64,000 nucleotides of DNA from Pseudogemmobacter bohemicus (GCF_003290025.1 NZ_QNHG01000001.1:365428-429427), one strand, 5' to 3'; shown: positions 48,500 to 58,012, counted from the first letter of the stretch. Numbers and translations are program-made. The notes: generated by a model from the letters alone, not told the origin.

Positions 48500-49297
48500 A
48501 TGCGCAAATTCATCCCCTTTCTGAAAAAGCCGCCCCTGGTGCCGGTCATCCGTCTTGAAGGCCAGATCGGCCAGGGAGCACGGGCGCTGAATGATGCGGC
48601 CCTTGCCCAGGCCATCGAGCGCGCGTTTTCGCGCGGCAAACCCGCAGCCGTGGCGCTGGCGATCAATTCGCCCGGCGGCTCGCCGGTGCAGTCGAGCCTG
48701 ATCGCCGCCCGCATCCGGCGGCTGGCCGATGAAAAGAAGATCCCCGTCCATGCCTTTGTCGAAGATGTGGCGGCCTCGGGCGGCTATTGGCTGGCCACAG
48801 CCGCCGATGACATCTTTGTCGATGCAAGTTCGATTGTCGGATCAATCGGCGTGATCATGGCGGGGTTCGGGCTGAGTGATCTGATCACCCGCCACGGGAT
48901 CGAGCGGCGCGTTCATACTGCCGGTCGCTCGAAAAGCTTCGCCGATCCGTTCCGCGCCGAGACCGAAGCGGATGTGGCCCGCATCCGCGCGCTGCTGACG
49001 CCGCTGCATGAGAATTTCATCGCCCATGTGAAGGCGCGGCGCGGGGCGCGGCTGGATGCGGCGGCCGATCTGTTCAACGCCGATATCTGGCTGGGCCGGC
49101 AGGCGGTGGATCTGGGGCTGGCCGATGGGGTCGCCCATCTGAAACCGAAGCTGCGTGAGATCTATGGCGACAAGGTCCGGCTGGTGCCGGTCGCGACCCG
49201 CAAACGCGGGCTGCTCAGCCGGTTTGGCCTGAATATCGGTGAGGCGGCGCTGGCCGCGGCAGAGGAGCGGGCGATGTTCGCGCGTTACGGGCTGTAA
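48500..49297 (+). CDS. S49-family signal-peptide-peptidase-like serine peptidase (SppA/SohB type)
   Basis: 265 residues, the single-domain size. The substrate groove strand LAINSPGGSPVQSS, the nucleophile region FVEDVAASGGYWLATAAD (Ser) and the general-base region HTAGRSKSFADPFR (Lys) are in order. There is no clear N-terminal membrane anchor, unlike classic SppA. It may degrade cleaved signal peptides or other membrane peptides. The microprotein gene starts 1 nt after its stop. Confidence 0.88.
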   Translation: MRKFIPFLKKPPLVPVIRLEGQIGQGARALNDAALAQAIERAFSRGKPAAVALAINSPGGSPVQSSLIAARIRRLADEKKIPVHAFVEDVAASGGYWLATAADDIFVDASSIVGSIGVIMAGFGLSDLITRHGIERRVHTAGRSKSFADPFRAETEADVARIRALLTPLHENFIAHVKARRGARLDAAADLFNADIWLGRQAVDLGLADGVAHLKPKLREIYGDKVRLVPVATRKRGLLSRFGLNIGEAALAAAEERAMFARYGL

Positions 49298-49298
49298 G

Positions 49299-49481
49299 AT
49301 GATCTGGAAAATCATTCTGATCTTCCTTTGTGCCATGGCACTGGTCGGCATGATCGGCAAGGTGATGTTCCCCAATGCGCGGATGCTGCGCGGGCGGCCC
49401 GCCAGGGGCGGCAAATGCCAGAATTGCGGACGGCCGCTGATCGGGCGCGGCCCCTGTGATTGTCGCAAGGCGCGAAAGTGA
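49299..49481 (+). CDS. 60-residue membrane protein with Cys-rich zinc-ribbon-like tail
   Basis: The ATG at 49299 lies directly after the S49 stop. One N-terminal transmembrane helix (IWKIILIFLCAMALVGMIG) is followed by a basic stretch and CQNCGRPLIGRGPCDC, a CxxC...CxC cluster that could bind one zinc. Its stop overlaps the GTG of the SDR gene (GTGA). Short but well supported by coupling at both ends and a sensible sequence. Function unknown. Confidence 0.72.
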   Translation: MIWKIILIFLCAMALVGMIGKVMFPNARMLRGRPARGGKCQNCGRPLIGRGPCDCRKARK

Positions 49482-50326
49482 AGGCGGCTCTCGTCACCGG
49501 GGCAGGGCGTCGGCTGGGCCGCGCCATGGCTTTGTATCTGGCCGGGCGCGGCTGGGATGTGGCGGTGCATTACTCGAATTCCGGGGATGAGGCGGCCGGG
49601 GTGGTGGCGGAGATTACCGCCATGGGGCGCCGCGCGGTGGTGCTTGGTGCCGATCTCTTGGATGAGGCGGCCTGTGCCGCGCTGATTCCGCGCGCCGCAG
49701 AGGCGCTGGGGCCATTGCGGCTTTTGGTCAACAACGCCTCGATTTTTGAGCCGGACACGATGCTGAGCGCCACCAAAGCCAGCTGGGACCGCCATATCGG
49801 CTCGAATCTGCGGGCGCCCTTCCTGCTGATCCAGCAATTCGCCCGGCAATGCCCGCCCGCCCTGACCGATGCGGCGGGAGAGCGGCTGGCCCAGGGGCTG
49901 GTGGTGAATATGATCGACCAGCGGGTGCTGAATCCGGGGCCGGATTTCACGACCTATACGCTGGCGAAAATGGCGCTCTGGGGGCTGACGCAGACGGCGG
50001 CCCAGGGGCTGGCGCCCGCTATCCGCGTCAATGCGATCGGTCCGGGGCCGACGCTGATCGGGCCCGGCCAGTCGGTGCAGGAGTTCCAGACCGAGCGCGG
50101 TGGCACCCTGCTGCAGCGCGGTGTCGGTACCGGGGATCTGACCGCAGCGCTTGGCTTCCTGATCGACAGCCCCGGCGTGACCGGCCAGTTGATCGCGGTC
50201 GATGGCGGCCAGCATTTCGGCCCGCGCCAGGGGGCAGCCACAGGCGGCGCTGTGGGCGGCCCGCAAAGCGCCGGCGGGCCCGGGGCCGGGGCGGCGACCG
50301 GCCCCCGAACGGCTCAGGGGCTTTGA
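49478..50326 (+). CDS. SDR family oxidoreductase (FolM/pteridine-reductase-like)
   Basis: 282 residues starting with GTG at 49478, overlapping the preceding stop. The cofactor motif VTGAGRRLGRAMA (basic residues after the second G suggest NADPH), NNASIFEPDT and the active-site pair in TTYTLAKMALWG (YxxxK) are present. The insert VNMIDQRVLNPGPDF resembles dihydromonapterin/pteridine reductases (FolM, PTR1). The last 35 residues are a Gly/Ala-rich tail not typical of the family. It lies upstream of uvrC, as in other Rhodobacterales. Confidence 0.87.
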   Translation: MKAALVTGAGRRLGRAMALYLAGRGWDVAVHYSNSGDEAAGVVAEITAMGRRAVVLGADLLDEAACAALIPRAAEALGPLRLLVNNASIFEPDTMLSATKASWDRHIGSNLRAPFLLIQQFARQCPPALTDAAGERLAQGLVVNMIDQRVLNPGPDFTTYTLAKMALWGLTQTAAQGLAPAIRVNAIGPGPTLIGPGQSVQEFQTERGGTLLQRGVGTGDLTAALGFLIDSPGVTGQLIAVDGGQHFGPRQGAATGGAVGGPQSAGGPGAGAATGPRTAQGL

Positions 50327-50629
50327 CTTGTCCACGTCCGACAGTTCTTTCACAAGCCTGTTACGAAAAGGCCTGATTTCTCAACGTCTTGCCAGATGTT
50401 GGAAAATCTTTTGCTGTTTTTCAATGGTTTATGAAAATGCCCAAAATTTAGGCAAATCGGCGAGGCCCGCCGAAAACAAGGAAAATTCCGGCTTCGCGAA
50501 AGTTTCTCCGCAAACTTATCCACAGAAACGGTGGACTTCTTCTCTCTTGCCCCCGGCTCTGGTTCATTGCAGCGGCGAAGGCAGAATCGTGATCTCTTAC
50601 ATCTGTGATTTGCTGCCAGAGGCAGAAGC
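50327..50629. other. AT-richer 303-bp spacer before uvrC with DnaA-box-like sites
   Basis: Clearly lower in GC than its surroundings between about 50340 and 50540. It contains a perfect DnaA-box sequence TTATCCACA at 50516-50524 and a near match TTGTCCACG at 50327-50335, separated by A/T-rich blocks. It may hold the uvrC promoter, a DnaA-binding regulatory site, or part of an origin-like element. No coding frame is credible. Confidence 0.4.
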
Positions 50630-52483
50630 ATGACCAGCGCTGCGCGAAACGGATATGAGGTGATCCAGGACTATCTGCGGCTCCTGGACAGCAGCCCGGG
50701 GGTCTATCGGATGCTGAATGCGGCTTCCGAGGTGCTTTATGTCGGAAAAGCGCGCAATCTGAAGGCGCGGGTGTCGAATTACGCGCGGCCCACCGGGAAT
50801 TCGAACCGCATCCAGCGGATGATCGCGGAAACCCATTCGATGATGTTTCTGACGACCCGCACCGAGGTCGAGGCGCTGCTGCTGGAGCAGAACCTGATCA
50901 AGCAGCTGAAGCCGCGCTATAATGTGCTGATGCGGGACGACAAGTCCTTCCCCTATATCCTGATCGGCGGCGCGCATGACTTTCCGCAGCTGAAAAAGCA
51001 CCGCGGCGCGCGCAAGGAGAAGGGGAGTTACTTCGGGCCTTTCGCCAGCGCCGGTGCGGTGAACCGGACCCTGAACCAGTTGCAAAAGGTGTTCCTGCTG
51101 CGCAACTGCACCGACAGCGTTTTCGCCAGCCGCACGCGGCCCTGTCTGCAATATCAGATCAAGCGCTGCGCCGCGCCCTGTGTCGGCAAGGTCTCCGAGG
51201 CGGATTATGACGCGCTGGTGCAGGATGCCGGGCGGTTTCTGTCGGGGAAATCATCGGCCATCCAGGCCGACCTGGCGGGACAGATGCAGAAGGCGTCAGA
51301 CGAGTTGGAATTCGAACGTGCGGCGGCGCTGCGCGACCGTATCCAGGCGCTGACGGCCGTGCAGACCTCGCAAGGGATCAATCCGCGCACGGTATCCGAG
51401 GCCGATGTGGTGGCGCTGCATCTCGATCATGGTCAGGCCTGCGTGCAGGTGTTTTTCATCCGGGCGCATCAGTCCTGGGGCAACCAGGATTTCTACCCGA
51501 GAACCGGCTCCGGCGCCGAGGAGCCCGAGATCCTTGAGGCTTTCCTGACCCAGTTTTACGACAATAAGGAACCGCCGCGCCTGATCCTGCTCTCGCATGG
51601 GCCGGAGGATGCCGATCTGGTCAGCGCCGCGCTGAGCGAGCGGGCCGGTCACAGGGTCGAGCTGGCGGTGCCGCAGCGGGGCGAGAAAGCCGAACTGGTC
51701 GAGAACGCGGCGAGGAATGCCCGCGAGAGCCTTGCACGGCGGATGTCGGAATCGGCGACGCAGCGGCGGCTTCTTGATGGGCTTGCCGAGGCCTTCGGGC
51801 TGGATGCGCCCCCGGAACGCATTGAGATCTATGACAATGCCCATATCCAGGGCGCGCATCCGGTTGGCGGCATGGTGGTGGCCGGGCCGGAAGGGTTTAT
51901 GAAATCGCAATATCGCAAGTTCAACATCAAGAGTGAGGCGGGCGCGGCCGGAGACGATTTCGGCATGATGCGCGAGGTGATGACGCGGCGGTTTGAACGG
52001 CTCGTGCGGGAAGACCCCGACCGGCAGACGGAAAACTGGCCGGATCTGTTGCTGATCGACGGTGGTGCGGGGCAGATTTCGGCGGTGGAGGAGATCCTCG
52101 CTGACCTTGGTATCGAGGATATGCAGGTGATCGGTGTGGCGAAGGGGATCGACCGCGATCACGGCAAGGAGGAGTTCCACCGCAAAGGCCAGCGGCCTTT
52201 CGCGCTGCAAAGGAATGATCCGGTGCTTTATTTCATCCAGCGCCTGCGCGATGAGGCGCATCGCTGGGCCAATGGGGCGCATCGGGCCAAACGCGCGAAA
52301 GTGGTGGGGGCGACGCCGCTTGATGAGATCCCCGGTGTGGGCGCGGCGAGAAAGCGCGCGCTGCTGGCGCATTTCGGATCGGCCAGGGCGGTAAGCCGGG
52401 CGGCGTTGCCCGATCTGATGGCGGTCGAGGGGATTTCCGAGGCGATGGCGGAGACGGTTTACAATTACTTCCACCGGGACTGA
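50630..52483 (+). CDS. uvrC: Excinuclease ABC subunit C
   Basis: 617-residue nuclease that makes both incisions in nucleotide excision repair with UvrAB. Domains in order: GIY-YIG at about 20-95 ([19 protein letters not shown]), Cys-rich region around [13 protein letters not shown], the UVR motif at about 205-240, the RNase H-like UvrC C-domain ([30 protein letters not shown]) and tandem HhH at the C-terminus ([18 protein letters not shown]). Full length and intact. Followed by the third copy of the dispersed repeat. Confidence 0.96.
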   Translation: MTSAARNGYEVIQDYLRLLDSSPGVYRMLNAASEVLYVGKARNLKARVSNYARPTGNSNRIQRMIAETHSMMFLTTRTEVEALLLEQNLIKQLKPRYNVLMRDDKSFPYILIGGAHDFPQLKKHRGARKEKGSYFGPFASAGAVNRTLNQLQKVFLLRNCTDSVFASRTRPCLQYQIKRCAAPCVGKVSEADYDALVQDAGRFLSGKSSAIQADLAGQMQKASDELEFERAAALRDRIQALTAVQTSQGINPRTVSEADVVALHLDHGQACVQVFFIRAHQSWGNQDFYPRTGSGAEEPEILEAFLTQFYDNKEPPRLILLSHGPEDADLVSAALSERAGHRVELAVPQRGEKAELVENAARNARESLARRMSESATQRRLLDGLAEAFGLDAPPERIEIYDNAHIQGAHPVGGMVVAGPEGFMKSQYRKFNIKSEAGAAGDDFGMMREVMTRRFERLVREDPDRQTENWPDLLLIDGGAGQISAVEEILADLGIEDMQVIGVAKGIDRDHGKEEFHRKGQRPFALQRNDPVLYFIQRLRDEAHRWANGAHRAKRAKVVGATPLDEIPGVGAARKRALLAHFGSARAVSRAALPDLMAVEGISEAMAETVYNYFHRD

Positions 52484-52493
52484 GGACTGGCCG

Positions 52494-52546
52494 CCGGGGG
52501 CTTCGCGCCCCCGGACCCCCGCGGGATATTTAGGGACAGATGAAAA
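52494..52546 (+). repeat. Dispersed intergenic repeat, copy 3 (perfect hairpin plus conserved core)
   Basis: A perfect 8-bp stem (CCGGGGGC 52494-52501 / GCCCCCGG 52507-52514, loop TTCGC) begins 11 nt after the uvrC stop. GACCCCCGC follows, then the core GGGATATTTAGGGACAGATG and AAAA (52523-52546). The hairpin is terminator-like, but the bases after it are GC-rich rather than T-rich. Compare copies at 1785 and 43879. Confidence 0.65.
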
Positions 52547-52569
52547 CAGCTGAGTGAGCGAGGTGGGAT

Positions 52570-53231
52570 ATGCGGTTTCTGGATTTCACCTCGTGGCAGA
52601 CATTGCTGGCGACGATTGCCAGCCTGTTGCTGGTCACGCTGATCGGCGTTGGCATCCGCATTCTGATGATGATGACGATCCAACAGCGTCAGCAGCGGAT
52701 GAACCGCAAGATCAATGAGCGGCTGAAGGTGCTGATCGCGGCCTATAAGACACCGTGAGGTTCGTTTACCGGCACGCTGACCGTCGACCCGACCCATATG
52801 CGCGCGCTCAGGGCGAGGCTTGAGGCAGAGGGGCAGAGGTCGAGGTGATCACATCGGCCGGCAACCGGCTGGAACGGACGCGGGCGGTGCGCGGTGCGGT
52901 CGGGGCAGCGTTGTCCGACATCATTCTCCTTGGAACCGAAGTGCAGGTGAGGCTCGCCGCAAGGGCGGCGGCCGATATGGCAGCGGGGCAGCCGGTGCCG
53001 ACGGCCGGGCTGGTCGTGTCGCTCAGGGCCTATATTCGCGAAGCACTGGATCTGGAACCGGTTCCCGACGATGTAACGATCCCCTCGCAGGGGCCGGCCC
53101 GGGTCAGCCAGTCGGGCGGCAAGCCGGGTGGGCGCGGCGGTTCCGGCGGTGGAACCGGTGGTGAGGGCGGGGGTGGTATGGGCGGCGGCATGGGCATGGG
53201 GCTCGGGCGGCGGAGCGACGAGAGTGGCTGA
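52570..53231 (+). pseudogene. Disrupted membrane-protein gene (in-frame stop plus frameshift)
   Basis: The N-terminal 62 residues (MRFLDFTSWQTLLATIASLL, one transmembrane helix, then a basic coil ending AAYKTP) end at TGA 52756-52758. In the same frame past the stop comes GSFTGTLTVDPTHMRALRAR, which reads as a natural continuation. Near 52825-52835 the frame must change: inserting one G into the GGGG run joins it to EVEVITSAGNRLERTRAVR. That frame runs on through a helical region (SDIILLGTEVQVRLAARAA) to a Gly/Met-rich tail ending at 53231. Rhodobacterales carry one continuous protein of this layout as I recall it. So this looks like one gene with two lesions, or two assembly errors. The short first part may still be made. 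Confidence 0.65.
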
Positions 53232-53329
53232 GACAGGGCTGGCTGAGACAGGGCTGGCTGAGGCGGGTGGCAAGGAGTCCTTAACTCCCCGGCGGCAGAA
53301 TGGGGTGATTCTGACCGACAGGTGCCGAT

Positions 53330-54589
53330 GTGACCCGCCAGACCGAGCTGACCGAGAATTGCGAGGCTGAGTTTGCCTTTTCCGAGCTGATCTATTCGCG
53401 AACCTGCCCGCGCGGGCTGATCCGGTCGGGCAACTCCGTCTTCCGCCGCATGGCGGGTATTCCCTGGCCCGATCTGATCGGGGCGCCGCATCGGGTGATC
53501 CGCCACCCGGACATGCCGAAAGGTTTTTTCTGGCTGTTCTGGCAGATGCTGAAAGCGGGTGAGCCGGCGGTTGGCTATGTGAAGAACCGCAAGGCCGATG
53601 GTGGTTATTACTGGGTGCTGGCGGCGGCAATGCCCTGCGAGGGGGGGTTCTTCTCGGTACGGCTGCGGCCATCGAGCCCGATTTTCGAAAAAGCCCGGGC
53701 CGAATACGCCGTATTGCGGGAGCGGGAACAGAAGGAGGGGCTGACGCCCGAAGCCTCGGCGCAGATATTGCTGGGGCGGCTCGCCGAGATGGGGTTCCCC
53801 AGTTATGACGCCTTTGCCGCCCAGGCGCTGGCGACCGAAATCCGCTCGCGCGATATGCAGCTGAAACGGCCGGTCGATCGCAGCACCGAGGCGCTGGCCT
53901 CGCTTCTGACCCTGCTGGTCGAGACGCTTTCGGAACAGGCGCGGCTGGTATCGCAGTTTTCCGATCTGGTGCTGCTGCCGGTCAATATGCGGCTGGTGGC
54001 GGCGCGGCTGGAACCGCAGGGCGGGCCGATCAGCCAGATCTCGGTGAATTACAAGAACTCGTCCGAGGAGATATCGCGGCGGCTGTCGGAATTCGTTTCG
54101 GGTAAGGGCAATCTCTGCGGCCAGATGGCCAGTGCGGTGCGACGGAGCCTGATCCTTGCGGGAACCTCGCGGCTGCAGGGTGAACTTGTCGAGATCTATA
54201 ATCAGGGCGAGCGGATGGAACGCGAAAAAGATGGCGAGGAACGCCGGGTCGAGGGAAAGGTGCTTGAAGGGGTGATCCACGATTCCCGCACCTCGGCGCA
54301 GGTCTCGCTGAAAGAGGCGGGGAAGCTGGCAGGGATCCTGAATGAGGCCAGTATGGATCTGAGACGGATGATCCTCGGGCTTGATACGATCAGGATTCTC
54401 GCGCGGGTGGAAAGCCGCAAGACCCAGGACAGCCAGGCCGCGCTGACCGCGACCATCGACCGGATCGACGAGGTGCAGGCCTCGGTTTCGGAAAGCCTGA
54501 AAGCGCTGATGGACCGCTCTGCCGCGATTGATCAGGCCCTGACCCTCCTGCGTGCCCCCGAGCGCGGGGCGGCATTGGCGGCGCATTGA
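53330..54589 (+). CDS. PAS-domain protein with coiled-coil C-terminus, no MCP signalling tip
   Basis: 419 residues, no transmembrane segment. Residues about 10-120 form a PAS domain of the Aer-like type (LIYSRTCPRGLIRSGNSVFRRM, DLIGAPHRVIRHPDMPKGFF, KNRKADGGYYWVLAAAMP). From about residue 185 the protein is helical with a coiled-coil tendency (LASLLTLLVETLSEQARLVS and later heptads). The highly conserved methyl-accepting hairpin tip is not present, so direct CheA/CheW signalling is doubtful. It may be a redox or flavin sensor acting through dimer contacts. It follows the broken gene by 98 nt; downstream is a 1-kb spacer and the IS. Confidence 0.75.
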   Translation: MTRQTELTENCEAEFAFSELIYSRTCPRGLIRSGNSVFRRMAGIPWPDLIGAPHRVIRHPDMPKGFFWLFWQMLKAGEPAVGYVKNRKADGGYYWVLAAAMPCEGGFFSVRLRPSSPIFEKARAEYAVLREREQKEGLTPEASAQILLGRLAEMGFPSYDAFAAQALATEIRSRDMQLKRPVDRSTEALASLLTLLVETLSEQARLVSQFSDLVLLPVNMRLVAARLEPQGGPISQISVNYKNSSEEISRRLSEFVSGKGNLCGQMASAVRRSLILAGTSRLQGELVEIYNQGERMEREKDGEERRVEGKVLEGVIHDSRTSAQVSLKEAGKLAGILNEASMDLRRMILGLDTIRILARVESRKTQDSQAALTATIDRIDEVQASVSESLKALMDRSAAIDQALTLLRAPERGAALAAH

Positions 54590-55587
54590 CCGGCTGGCGC
54601 TGAGCGGTGGCCGGGGCGGGACGAAAGGGGAAAGGAGGCAGAACGGCGAAGCCTGCAGAGAGCAACGAGGGAGGGAAGCTGGCTTATAGCGTGCTCAGGT
54701 TGGTTCCTGGCCGGGTGTCACCTAATACAACGCTGGGTGGGACCTGTGAGAGCAGGAAGCAGGCCATTCAGCGTTGGGCCCTTTTAGGGTCATTCGGGGA
54801 TTAACCAAGGGGGGACGGAGTCCGGTCTTTCCGGCCCCGGCATAGATGTCGCGGTTTCAGGCGCCGGAATGGCGATGTGAACCGCTGTGAGCCGGGAGTG
54901 GTGCAAAGCGATCAGACCGTTCTCGCCTGAATTGGCAGAGTGATCTGTCCCGCCTGCAAAGAGCCTGATTTGCGACAAGGGCGCCCCAGCAAAATAACCG
55001 GCAAAATATACGGTGAATACGCGGGCGCAGATCGGCGCGCGGTCTGGGACCCGGTGTTCCGGTTGCTCAGATCGCCGGGCGGGGAGGGGAAAGCCCAGGC
55101 CGTGCCGGCCTGTATCGACCCCTGACATCCGACGCAGGGCATTGGCTGCAGGGCGGGCAGGGCGCATCCGGGATCACGGGCATGGCATCACGGGCGTTGC
55201 GGTTCCTCGGGCTCTTTGGCTCGGGGCTGTGTCGGGTAGCGAGTGGGTTTTTGAAAGAAGGATTTGGCCGAACGGATTTCTGGGTGCAGGGACGCGCGCC
55301 CCCGTCTGAGCGAAGGATATTCGGTTTTGAACTGGCTTGCTGCAAAAGCGGCAGAAGTCGGACGAGGCGGCTTGCAGAAGGCGCTGTCTGACGGGGGCCG
55401 GACCAGGGACCTGCGGGGCGGTGGAAGACGATCAGTGCGGGTCGTTGAACATGCTGGGCAGACTTCGGACGTCCAGGGGCTGAAAGGCCTTGATGGGAGG
55501 CGTGTGGGCCAAAACTGGCCTGGCCAACAAAGAGCCGGCCATGAACTGCCGGCCAGAAACCGCGGGCTAAAAAAACCGGGGTCTATA
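54590..55587. other. About 1.0-kb spacer without a credible gene
   Basis: No frame shows family motifs or a plausible start. Several short inverted repeats are present, e.g. GGCCA-N4-TGGCC (55507-55520) and GCCGGC-N8-GCCGGC (55534-55553). Both lie just left of the IS boundary, so they predate or flank the insertion. This may be the former uvrC-pgsA intergenic region enlarged by decay. Confidence 0.5.
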
Positions 55588-57247
55588 TCCCCATTTCCCA
55601 AGTAAGGCGCTGATTTCGCTGTCCTGACCATTATATTTCCTATATAAAACTGGTGTTGAAGGCTGCGAGGGGCGCGTTTCATGGATCACCCAGAGGGTGC
55701 GGGCTTGCAACGGGCAGATCGGGTGGATTTCGACCCTCGCGTGCGGCTGGAATTTCGCGGCACGCAGCTCAGTTCCGACGGCGGCCTTCTGGTGATGCGC
55801 GAGCTTGATGACGCGCTCGGGTTGTCCGATTTGGCGTCAGCGGCGCTCGCGATACTCGCTCTGGCAAGAACACGGTCCATTCGGCTCGACGGCCTGTTCC
55901 GGCAATCAGTCTTTGGGCGGCTGGCCGGATACGAGGATGTCAACGACGCCAACCGTCTCGCCTGCGATCCGGTCATGCGCCAAGTTGTCGGCGGCAGAGC
56001 GGTCGATGCACAAGCGGCCTCGGCATCGCAGATGGGACGGTTCGAGACCGAGACGCGGCTCTGGCCGGGAACCGTGCCGCGCTGGCCGACCTGAACGGGC
56101 AATGGATCGACCGGTTCCATGACCGTAACGGGCTGAAGTACATCGTTCTGGACATGGACAGCTCGGTCAGCCCGACCCATGGCGACCAGGAAGGGTCTGC
56201 CTGGAATGGCCATTTCGACTGTGCTGCTATCACCCCAACTTTCTGTTCAACCAGTTCGGGATGCTGGAACGCTGCGCCCTGCGCCATGGCAACGTCCACA
56301 GGCGATGGCTGGCGTGATGTTCTCGACCCCGTCATTGCGCGCTACGCGGAGCGCGACCTTGGTGGCAGGTTCTTCCGGGCCGATGCTGCCTACGCGATCC
56401 CGGCGATCTATGAGCGATTGGAAGAAGCGCGGTTCTTCTACGCCATCCGGCTGCCCGCAAACGCGGTCCTCAAGGACAAGATCGCGCATCGTAACGCGCC
56501 CTGTCGGGCGGCCGTCACTGACCAAGGTCAAGCGGTTCTTCGAGGAATTCGAGTATCAGCGCGTCCTGGGACAAGGAACGCCGGGTGATCGCCAAGATCG
56601 AATGGCATCCGGGCGAACTGTTCCCGCGTGTCGGCTTCATCGTCACCAACCTGCCGATGGAGCCGGACTGGGTGGTGCGGTTCTACAACCAGCGCGGCAC
56701 CGCCGAGCAGCACATCAAAGAGGGCAAATACGCCTTTCGCTGGACGCGGCTGTCGTGCCGGAAGTTCCGCGACAATGAGGTGCGGCTGCAACTGCACGCC
56801 CTGGCGTACAACCTGGCCACCTTCTTGCGCTGCATCGAGCTGCCCGAGGCCATGGCCGACTGGTCGTTGACCAGCCTGCAACTGAAGCTGATCAAGATCG
56901 GGGCACGTGTGGTCCGTCACGCCCGCACCATCACCTTCCAGCTGGCCGAGGTCGCTGTCACCGGCACGATGGTACGCGCCATCCTCGCCGCTATCCCCGA
57001 TTGCGAGCGCCACCGCTATGCGCATGATCGCGATCCACGCTCAAACTGAACGAAAGCGGCTGGACAGATCTGTCCGCTGCGCTGAAAAACGCCGCCCCTG
57101 GGCAAGGAAACAGCGGCTTCGCGGTCTGATCCGTCCAGATCCAGCAGTCTGCGCGACCGCAGGTGCCGCTTGCGGCAGAAAATCTTGTCTAGCGCTCGGA
57201 TACAGGCGATCTTCACCTCAAACGACACGCCACTTGGGGAATGCAGG
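55588..57247 (+). mobile_element. Decayed IS1380-family insertion sequence
   Basis: About 1660 bp, the usual IS1380 size. Imperfect terminal inverted repeats: left TCCCCATTTCCCAAGT, right (reverse complement) CCTGCATTCCCCAAGT, with a GGCG element just inside each. TATA flanks both ends (55584-55587, 57248-57251), a plausible 4-bp target duplication, though TATA is self-complementary and could extend the repeats. It carries a frameshifted IS1380-type transposase gene. It sits between the PAS gene and pgsA. Confidence 0.68.
55681..57049 (+). pseudogene. IS1380-type transposase, multiply frameshifted
   Basis: Fragments of one DDE-type transposase appear in different frames: MDHPEGAGLQ... through LEFRGTQLSSDGGLLVMREL and LFRQSVFGRLAGYEDVNDAN (55681-about 56060); ALADLNGQWIDRFHDRNGLK then VLDMDSSVSPTHGDQEG (to about 56215); CYHPNFLFNQFGMLERCALR (to about 56300); RDVLDPVIARYAERDLGGRF (to about 56495); a short KVKRFFEEFEYQ piece; and KIEWHPGELFPRVGFIV through RFYNQRGTAEQHIKEGKYAF to the end. 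At least five frame changes are needed, so no active transposase can be made. Strand is the same as pgsA. Confidence 0.82.
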
Positions 57248-57346
57248 TATATATACAGATGTATAAAGGTCACCCGGCTGGCGCTGTATCCGGGCAAAGC
57301 CCTTGCCCCCTTTCCACAAGGCGCAGCCTCGGATACGAATGACGCT

Positions 57347-58012
57347 ATGCGGTGGAACATCCCGAACACTCTCACCTTCATGCGGTTGCTTGCGGCGCCT
57401 GGCGTTGCGGTGATGTTTCTCTATTTCCATCGGCCCTGGGCAGACTGGCTGGCGCTGACGCTCTTTGTCGGCGCGGCGATCACCGATTATTTCGACGGCT
57501 ATCTCGCCCGGCTGTGGAAGCAGGAATCGAAATTCGGCGCCATGCTCGATCCCATCGCCGACAAGGCCATGGTTGTGATCGCGATCATGGTGCTCACCGG
57601 CTATAATGGCATGAACCCCTGGCTGATCCTGCCGGCAACCGTGATCCTGTTCCGCGAGGTCTTTGTCTCGGGCCTGCGCGAATTCATCGGGGCCAAAGCC
57701 GGCACGCTGAGGGTCACCAAGCTCGCCAAATGGAAAACCACCGCGCAGATGGTGGCCATTGCAGCGCTTTTCCTTGGCACCGGGCTTGATTACGTCAATG
57801 GCATCGCCGCGCGCGGCATGACGGTCGAGCAATATGTCGATGCCGTCCGCGCCGGTACCGCCGACCCGATCCGCGCCTGTGTGACGCAGAACTGCGCCTC
57901 CTACGCCAACTCGATCGGCCTTGTGCTGATCTGGATCGCCGCCATCCTGACCGCGATCACCGGCTGGGAATATTTCGCCAAATCAAGGCCTTTCCTGCGG
58001 GAAGATCCATGA
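57347..58012 (+). CDS. pgsA: CDP-diacylglycerol--glycerol-3-phosphate 3-phosphatidyltransferase
   Basis: 221-residue membrane enzyme that makes phosphatidylglycerol phosphate. The CDP-alcohol phosphotransferase motif D-x2-DG-x2-AR-x8-G-x3-D-x3-D is present in TDYFDGYLARLWKQESKFGAMLDPIADK. The N-terminal MRWNIPNTLTFMRLLAAPG and six helices are typical. The ATG at 57347 was chosen for that N-terminus. The loop TVEQYVDAVRAG...CVTQNCASYAN before the last helix is a larger hydrophilic insert seen in alphaproteobacterial members. moaD starts inside its stop. Confidence 0.94.
   Translation: MRWNIPNTLTFMRLLAAPGVAVMFLYFHRPWADWLALTLFVGAAITDYFDGYLARLWKQESKFGAMLDPIADKAMVVIAIMVLTGYNGMNPWLILPATVILFREVFVSGLREFIGAKAGTLRVTKLAKWKTTAQMVAIAALFLGTGLDYVNGIAARGMTVEQYVDAVRAGTADPIRACVTQNCASYANSIGLVLIWIAAILTAITGWEYFAKSRPFLREDP

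Noticed and set aside
50327..50629. Calling the uvrC upstream spacer the chromosomal origin
   Set aside because: Only one perfect DnaA box and one weak match; no dnaA, parAB or gidA genes nearby in the window.
52756..52758. TGA read as selenocysteine in the gene at 52570
   Set aside because: No selenoprotein family or downstream selenocysteine-insertion hairpin could be recognised, and a second lesion (frameshift) follows, so a broken gene is simpler.
54590..55587. Possible tRNA or other stable RNA in the spacer left of the IS
   Set aside because: No cloverleaf T-loop (GGTTCRANNC) or known RNA core was found by eye; only short inverted repeats.
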